Source: Candidatus Defluviilinea proxima (GTDB lineage Bacteria; Chloroflexota; Anaerolineae; Anaerolineales; Villigracilaceae). Taken from it: a DNA stretch of 64,000 nt. The notes beneath the pieces were generated by a model. It was given only the letters and a program-made list of their open reading frames with translations. It was not told the origin of the DNA and did not search any database. Location of the stretch: assembly GCA_016721115.1 (NCBI GenBank), contig JADKIW010000001.1, forward strand, positions 1,255,501-1,319,500, given 5' to 3'. Numbering within the stretch: position 1 is the stretch's first letter; each line of letters begins with the position of its first letter. Below, piece after piece: positions 58,881 through 64,000 of the stretch. Both the position numbers and the translations under genes were made by a program.

Positions 58881-59804
58881 ATGAATGACTCACCGCACCA
58901 ACCTGTACTTTACAAAGAGATTATACACGCGTTGCAACCCCAAAAAGGTGGGCGCTATGTCGATGGAACATTAGGCGCGGGTGGACACGCTCGCGGCATT
59001 TTGGAGGCATCTGCGCCAGATGGACAATTGCTGGGTCTCGATGTAGACCCGCAGGCGTTAGCGATCGCTCGTGAGACCTTGGCTCCTTGCGAACATCGTG
59101 CTCATCTGGCGCAAGCCTCCTACACGACTCTATCCACCCAACTGAAGAGCCTCGGATGGGATTCCGTGGATGGAATTGTCCTCGACCTTGGTGCTTCGTC
59201 AATGCAGTTCGATACAGCCGAACGCGGCTTCTCGTTCATGTATGATGCTCCGCTCGACATGCGCTTTGGACCTCACGCCACACAGACTGCCGCCGATATC
59301 GTGAACAGTTATTCAGAACGGGAACTGGCTGACTTGATCTACGAATACGGCGAAGATCGCGACTCACGCAAAATAGCGCGAGCCATCGTCAACAAAAGAC
59401 CGCTTCACACGACCCGTGAACTGGTCGCAGCGATAGAAGCCGTATCTCCCCGACGAGGAGATCGCGTTCACCCCGCGACGAAAACGTTTCAGGCACTACG
59501 TATCGCGGTGAACGAAGAACTGTCTTCGATAGAGTCAGTGCTTCCGCAAGCAGTAGCAGGACTCAGGTCCGGTGGAAGACTCGCAGTGATCTCCTTCCAC
59601 TCACTGGAGGATCGGATTGTAAAAGAGTTCTTCCGCAGTCAAAGCAAGGATCTGGTCAATCCGCCGTACGAACAGATATATGAAGAAGAACGTAACGCGA
59701 TATTGAAAGAGGTAAATCGAAAACCGATTTTGCCCTCGGAAGAAGAAACAAAAGACAATCCGAGAGCGCGCAGTGCAAAATTACGCATTGCCGAAAAAAT
59801 ATAG
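58881..59804 (+). CDS. rsmH: 16S rRNA m4C1402 methyltransferase
   Basis: A 307-residue enzyme that N4-methylates C1402 of 16S rRNA. Motifs: HQPVLYKEIIHAL at the start, the SAM loop VDGTLGAGGHARGIL (about 28-42), DLGASSMQFDTAERGFSF (about 98-115), RVHPATKTFQALRIAVN (about 194-210) and SFHSLEDRIVK. Length and domain order are normal. It lies 21 bases after mraZ. Confidence 0.97.
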   Translation: MNDSPHQPVLYKEIIHALQPQKGGRYVDGTLGAGGHARGILEASAPDGQLLGLDVDPQALAIARETLAPCEHRAHLAQASYTTLSTQLKSLGWDSVDGIVLDLGASSMQFDTAERGFSFMYDAPLDMRFGPHATQTAADIVNSYSERELADLIYEYGEDRDSRKIARAIVNKRPLHTTRELVAAIEAVSPRRGDRVHPATKTFQALRIAVNEELSSIESVLPQAVAGLRSGGRLAVISFHSLEDRIVKEFFRSQSKDLVNPPYEQIYEEERNAILKEVNRKPILPSEEETKDNPRARSAKLRIAEKI

Positions 59805-59807
59805 TAA

Positions 59808-59826
59808 GGGCGGGGTATTCCCGCCC
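59808..59826. repeat. GC-rich hairpin between rsmH and the FtsL-like gene
   Basis: GGGCGGG, a 5-base loop (GTATT) and CCCGCCC, three bases after the rsmH stop. There is no T-run, so it is more likely a transcript-stabilising or attenuating hairpin than a terminator inside the operon. Confidence 0.6.
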
Positions 59827-59858
59827 ACCGACCAATTCGCCCAAATATAAAGGTCGTT

Positions 59859-60323
59859 ATGCAAGGACAAGCAATTCAAATTATCCATGCTTATAAACAA
59901 GCTCCCTGGCGTGTACAACGTCAGTATGTTGGTGCGTTCCTGCTTGCAGTGATCGTGCTGGCCTTGGTGGCCGCCTTGTACCTTGACCTTTCTGCTCGCA
60001 CTGCGTTGGCTGGGCGCGAGATACAGGAATTACAGGTACAGATCACCGCCGTGCAACGCTCCAACGCCGACCTTGAAACTGAACTTGCCAATCTCACTTC
60101 CTCTGCTGTGATGCAAAAACGCGCACTTGAACTGGGGTATCGCCCCGTCAAGCCCGGCGAATTAGATTACATCTTTGTGCCCGGCTATGTGGCTCCAGAA
60201 CCGCCCCTCTTGCTTGCGGCCGACGATACAATCTTCCGTTCCTACACTCTCCCCGAAGAATATTCACAATCCCTGCTCGAATGGTTTGATGATCGCATCC
60301 AATCTGGAGGCATCAAACAATGA
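59859..60323 (+). CDS. FtsL/FtsB-like division protein
   Basis: A 154-residue protein with one membrane helix (about 22-44) followed by a coiled coil (about 48-88; IQELQVQITAVQRSNADLETE is only partly quoted: ELQVQITAVQRSNADLETE) and a polar C-terminal tail. The sequence is not conserved enough to name surely, but the place between rsmH and the ftsI-type gene is that of ftsL in the mra cluster, and the topology matches. It would bridge FtsQ and FtsI/FtsW in the divisome. It overlaps the next gene by 4 bases (ATGA). Confidence 0.8.
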   Translation: MQGQAIQIIHAYKQAPWRVQRQYVGAFLLAVIVLALVAALYLDLSARTALAGREIQELQVQITAVQRSNADLETELANLTSSAVMQKRALELGYRPVKPGELDYIFVPGYVAPEPPLLLAADDTIFRSYTLPEEYSQSLLEWFDDRIQSGGIKQ

Positions 60324-62056
60324 GACAACAATACGCCATTCGTTCTCTTCTGTTAGCAGTCAGCCTGGCCTTTGTAGGTCTGGCTGTGCTTGTACAAATG
60401 GTTCGTATTCAAAATAGCGAACAAGCCAAGATCTTTCTCTCGCAAGGCGATATGTATGCGGGAGAATTCCGTATGTACTACCCGGAACGCGGTGAGATCT
60501 ATGATCGCAATGGTCACCTGTTGGCCGGTAATCGCACAGTTTATGAAGTGGGCGTAAGCTTGACCGAAATGAAAGACGTAGACGCTTTGGCTTATGTTCT
60601 TGGTACCTATCTGAACATGACTCAAGGCGAGGTCCGCGAGAAGTTGGTCAATTCCCCCAAGACCTGGACATATGTTGTCATCAAAGATTATGTGGATGCA
60701 GATACTGTCGCTGTGTTGCAACAAGTTCTCAAACAACTAAAAGATACAGACGATAAGCGTCTGAACGGTTTGGCTTTCAAACCGCATTACCAGCGCAGTT
60801 ACCCCGAAACAAACCTCGCCTCGAATGTACTTGGCTTCGTCACCCGCGATGGACGTGGCTATTTCGGCATCGAAGAAAAATACAATGACTTGTTGGCTGG
60901 TAACCCTGTGCAAGTATGGGTGCCGCGTGACCCCAATAAGGCAACTGAGATCCCCAAAGTTCCCAATGGTACAACGCTCGTGTTGACGATCAACCGCGAC
61001 CTGCAAGCCAAGGTCGAGGGTATTCTCGATCAGTCACTCACACAATATGGTGCGAAGAACGGCACCATCATCGTTATGGACCCCAAGACCGGCGAGATCC
61101 TTGCCATGGCCGCCACCCCGCGCATGGACTTGAATAACTACTCCGCATATTTCGATATTTATGACAACGGCAGTCAATACAACCGTTCCATCGGTATGGC
61201 TTACGAAGCGGGTTCTGTAGTCAAGATCCTAACCATGGCCGCCGCGCTCGATACCAATACCGTCAAGCCCGATACTACATACATTGATACCGGCTCCATT
61301 GATGTGGGCGGTATCACCATCCAAAACTGGGACCGCCAACCTTGGGGCCAGCAAGACATGATCGGTTGTTTGCGACATTCCTTGAATGTCTGTCTCGCGT
61401 GGATCGCCACAGAGATGGGCTCGCAGAACTTCTACTCGTACATGGAACACTTTGGCCTCGGTCACCCAACCGGCATTGATCTCTCCGGCGAAGCGATGGG
61501 CAGACTCAAGATCCCGGGCGATTCGGATTGGTATCCTGTTGACCTCGGTACGAATGCATTTGGTCAGGGTGTTACTGTCACTCCTCTTCAAATGCTCATG
61601 TCCGCATCTTCCATAGCGAACCACGGACAAATGGTCACGCCGCATGTGTTGTACGCCATGCTTCGTGACGGACATCAATACAACGTGCCATCGCAATATG
61701 CCGGCACACCCATCAGCGCACAGACCGCGCAAACGCTCAGTGAAATGATGGCTATTTCAGTAGAAGGCGAATCGGCCGGTGCACTCCTGCCTGGGTATCG
61801 TGTGGCTGGAAAAACCGGTACCGCACAAATCCCCACTGATTATGGCTACGACCCCAACCACACCAATGTGTCCTTCATTGGCTGGGGCCCTGTAGACGAC
61901 CCGAAATTCATGATCTACGTCTGGCTTCAGGAACCGGAAACATCCATCTGGAGTTCACAGACCGCCGCCCCTGTCTTTTCAGAAGTTGCCGAACAGACCG
62001 TTATCACACTCAACATCCCTCCTGATGTTGTTCGCAACCAATACGGATCACGTTAA
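60320..62056 (+). CDS. ftsI: Penicillin-binding protein 2 (FtsI-type transpeptidase)
   Basis: A 578-residue class B penicillin-binding protein. N-terminal helix (about 9-30), dimerisation domain (about 50-220; RGEIYDRNGHLLAGN is typical) and transpeptidase domain (about 235-575). The active-site Ser lies in YEAGSVVK (S about 299, K about 302), SxN in HSLN (about 355), and KTG in AGKTGTAQ (about 498). It makes septal cross-links. No PASTA repeats are present. Its TAA overlaps the ATG of murF by one base. Confidence 0.95.
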   Translation: MRQQYAIRSLLLAVSLAFVGLAVLVQMVRIQNSEQAKIFLSQGDMYAGEFRMYYPERGEIYDRNGHLLAGNRTVYEVGVSLTEMKDVDALAYVLGTYLNMTQGEVREKLVNSPKTWTYVVIKDYVDADTVAVLQQVLKQLKDTDDKRLNGLAFKPHYQRSYPETNLASNVLGFVTRDGRGYFGIEEKYNDLLAGNPVQVWVPRDPNKATEIPKVPNGTTLVLTINRDLQAKVEGILDQSLTQYGAKNGTIIVMDPKTGEILAMAATPRMDLNNYSAYFDIYDNGSQYNRSIGMAYEAGSVVKILTMAAALDTNTVKPDTTYIDTGSIDVGGITIQNWDRQPWGQQDMIGCLRHSLNVCLAWIATEMGSQNFYSYMEHFGLGHPTGIDLSGEAMGRLKIPGDSDWYPVDLGTNAFGQGVTVTPLQMLMSASSIANHGQMVTPHVLYAMLRDGHQYNVPSQYAGTPISAQTAQTLSEMMAISVEGESAGALLPGYRVAGKTGTAQIPTDYGYDPNHTNVSFIGWGPVDDPKFMIYVWLQEPETSIWSSQTAAPVFSEVAEQTVITLNIPPDVVRNQYGSR

Positions 62057-63480
62057 TGCTTACACTTGCTGACGCGCTCGAAGCCATTACCACGTTTCGC
62101 CCGCAAGCCGCATCGGTTATTACCGAAGCGGTGATCGATTCGCGTCAGACCATCCCCGGCTCGCTCTTTGTCGCCATTCCCGGCGAAAAAGCGGATGGAC
62201 ATAACTACATCGGTGAAGCGTTCAAGAGGGGGGCATCTTTTGCTTTAACTCAGCGGGATGTAGACGCTTCTTTCCGTACCTTTGACCTGCGTACCGTTTC
62301 TTCAACCGACTTCTACACTGGAATTGATTTCTCCATTCCACTCTGCTTGCGTGTGGATAACACCGTAGCGGCCCTGCAACAGATCGCACGTTTCTGGCGC
62401 CGCAAACTGGACCTGCGTGTGATCGGCATCACCGGCAGTGTCGGCAAATCGACCACCAAAGAGATGGTTGCCGAAGTGTTGAGCACGCGGTATCGCACGC
62501 TCAAAAGCCCTGGTAACTTGAACAACGAGATCGGCCTGCCGTTGACGATGACTCGCTTGGGCGATGGTCATCAACATGCTGTGATGGAAATGGGCTTCTA
62601 CGTCCCCGGCGAGATCGCCTTCCTTTGTGATATTGCACAACCGCAAGTAGGTGTCGTGACCAATGTCGGCACCGTCCATGCGGAACGCGCTGGGTCACAA
62701 GAAGCCATCGCACGCGGTAAAGCGGAATTGGTTCAGGCGTTGCCCCCGGCTCCGGAAGGCGTGGCAATCCTCAACTTCGATGATCCGTGGGTCCGCAAAA
62801 TGGAAGAAAAGGCAAAGGCCCGTGTCTTCTTCTATGGTTTATCTCCTGAAGCGCATCTTTGGGCTGATCGTGTAGAAGGACTTGGCCTCGAAGGTATCCG
62901 CTTCCGCATGCATTATCAAGGTGAGACTTTGCACGTGAAGATCCCGTTGATCGGGCGTCATTCCGTGCATACAGCTTTACGTGCCGCCGCTGTGGGCTTG
63001 GTCGAAGGTATGAACTGGCAGGAGATCATCGAAGGCTTGAGCCAGGGACACACGCAATTACGCCTCGCCGCCGTTCGCAGTGAGACCGGTGCATTACTGC
63101 TCGACGATACTTACAACGCCTCGCCTGAATCCATGTTGGCCGCGTTGAACTTGCTCGATGAATTGGATGGTCGCAAGGTGGCTGTGTTGGGCGATATGCT
63201 CGAACTCGGTCCCTATGAGCGTGGCGGACATGAAATGGTTGGCCTGCGTGCTGGGCAGATCGTGGATGTTCTACTCACCCTCGGCGAACGCGCACACATC
63301 ATTGCTGATGCCGCTCGCCGTGGAAACGGAAAGAAGAAAACCATTCTGGAGTTCAAGGAGTTTGAGCCCCTTGTGGAATGGTTGAAGAATAATCTGACTT
63401 CGAAAGATGTTGTCCTAATTAAAGGTTCGCACGGTCTACGCATGGACCGTATCACCAGCCTGTTGGAGGTACGTTCATGA
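62056..63480 (+). CDS. murF: UDP-N-acetylmuramoyl-tripeptide--D-alanyl-D-alanine ligase
   Basis: A 474-residue Mur ligase that adds D-Ala-D-Ala to the muramyl tripeptide in the cytoplasm. Substrate-binding domain (about 1-110; DSRQTIPGSLFVAIPGEKAD, from about 28), ATP domain with ITGSVGKSTTKEM (about 125-137), the NEIGLPLTMTRL stretch, and a C-terminal domain with LLDDTYNASPESM (about 349-361) and VLGDMLELG. Length is typical. It overlaps mraY by 4 bases (ATGA). Confidence 0.96.
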   Translation: MLTLADALEAITTFRPQAASVITEAVIDSRQTIPGSLFVAIPGEKADGHNYIGEAFKRGASFALTQRDVDASFRTFDLRTVSSTDFYTGIDFSIPLCLRVDNTVAALQQIARFWRRKLDLRVIGITGSVGKSTTKEMVAEVLSTRYRTLKSPGNLNNEIGLPLTMTRLGDGHQHAVMEMGFYVPGEIAFLCDIAQPQVGVVTNVGTVHAERAGSQEAIARGKAELVQALPPAPEGVAILNFDDPWVRKMEEKAKARVFFYGLSPEAHLWADRVEGLGLEGIRFRMHYQGETLHVKIPLIGRHSVHTALRAAAVGLVEGMNWQEIIEGLSQGHTQLRLAAVRSETGALLLDDTYNASPESMLAALNLLDELDGRKVAVLGDMLELGPYERGGHEMVGLRAGQIVDVLLTLGERAHIIADAARRGNGKKKTILEFKEFEPLVEWLKNNLTSKDVVLIKGSHGLRMDRITSLLEVRS

Positions 63481-64000
63481 CCGAAAATAATGCCTTTGTA
63501 TTAGGGCTTGCCATGTTCTCCTTTATCATGACGGTCATTTGGGGTACGCCGTTTCTCCGTGTGTTGCGATATTTTCGTATCGGCAAGATCATCCGTGTGG
63601 ATGAGCCCGGTCATCACAACGTGAAGATGGGCACGCCAACCATGGGTGGCATATTGTTCATTATCCCCGTTGTCCTTTTGACAGGTTTGTTGAATGCCGC
63701 GAAATTTATTGGTTTTGACACCATTGGTAGTTCAGTGCTTGTGCCGTTGATCGTAATGGTTGCCTATGGTGTGCTCGGCGCCTTGGACGATTGGGAAGGC
63801 ATTCGCGGGAAACGCCGTGGCGAAGGTATGACAGCTCGTGCCAAGTTCATAGGACAAGTGCTGTTGGCATTAGGCACAGCCTATGTGTTGAAACGCTACC
63901 TCGATGCGCCGGAGATGATCCTGCCCGGTATTAAAAATGAGATCGAATTAGGTTGGTGGTATGTGCCCATTGCGGCATTTATCATCGTCAGTGAATCCAA
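63477..64000 (+). CDS. mraY: Phospho-N-acetylmuramoyl-pentapeptide transferase (C-terminus cut by window edge)
   Basis: The first 174 residues of MraY, the membrane enzyme that makes lipid I from UDP-MurNAc-pentapeptide and undecaprenyl phosphate. The hallmark HHNVKMGTPTMGGILF (about 46-61) and the metal-binding Asp pair in GALDDW (about 101-106), followed by a KRRGEGMTARAKFIGQ loop, are present. The reading frame stays open to the edge. Its start overlaps the murF stop (ATGA). Confidence 0.95.
   Translation, partial: MTENNAFVLGLAMFSFIMTVIWGTPFLRVLRYFRIGKIIRVDEPGHHNVKMGTPTMGGILFIIPVVLLTGLLNAAKFIGFDTIGSSVLVPLIVMVAYGVLGALDDWEGIRGKRRGEGMTARAKFIGQVLLALGTAYVLKRYLDAPEMILPGIKNEIELGWWYVPIAAFIIVSES

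Overview
The window looks like a chromosomal contig of a Chloroflexota bacterium, probably class Anaerolineae. This is inferred from gene content, not from any database search. The pointers are Thr/Pro-rich linkers in many secreted proteins, a mevalonate route (mevalonate kinase and an mvaD-family decarboxylase), a SARP/BTAD regulator with an ATPase and helical repeats, CHAT and subtilase peptidases, several ECF sigma factors, and a complete mra division cluster. No rRNA, tRNA, CRISPR array, insertion sequence or phage gene was seen.

Layout. 1-7.4 kb (minus strand): two paralogous secreted GH5 cellulases carrying CBM3 and CBM2 modules (the first runs off the left edge), a LacI/cre-like operator upstream of the second, and a subtilase with two CBM3-like modules. 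7.5-11.7 kb: ECF sigma factor, zinc-finger anti-sigma-like protein and a TPR-CHAT peptidase. 11.8-20.4 kb: two lipoproteins, a membrane-anchored protein and a small protein, followed by a large SARP-type regulator; an 11-bp direct repeat lies at the operon promoter. 20.4-24.5 kb: sigma, anti-sigma, two ABC permeases and an ABC ATPase. 24.6-30 kb: mvaD, then fakA/yloV, asp23, rpmB, rpe and a Ser/Thr kinase, in the gene order known from Bacillus. 30-35 kb: lipid kinase, SH3-like protein, DUF971, TPR membrane protein, AMMECR1 and a flavin reductase. 35.1-39.7 kb: a cell-wall amidase followed by four L,D-transpeptidases. 39.7-46.5 kb: a LURP-one-like protein, two acyltransferases, an SMP-30 protein, and the overlapping UbiA prenyltransferase, mevalonate kinase and CPBP protease genes. 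46.6-48.9 kb: tlyA, gmk, rhomboid. 49-58.2 kb: an AT-rich orphan, a giant alpha-2-macroglobulin, a DsbA-like protein, a lipoprotein and an RNA methyltransferase. 58.3-64 kb: mraZ-rsmH-ftsL-like-ftsI-murF-mraY (cut by the right edge), with MraZ boxes.

Themes. Much of the window concerns the cell surface: cellulose attachment and degradation, peptidoglycan cross-linking and remodelling, surface lipoproteins and extracytoplasmic signalling. Several promoters place the -10 hexamer only 6-10 bases before the start codon, suggesting leaderless transcripts. Short GC-rich palindromes are scattered between genes, and one sits in frame inside tlyA. The best candidates for something not yet described are the sigma/zinc-finger/CHAT/subtilase-CBM3 cassette, the anti-sigma factor whose membrane part resembles the co-encoded ABC permease, and the in-gene palindrome.
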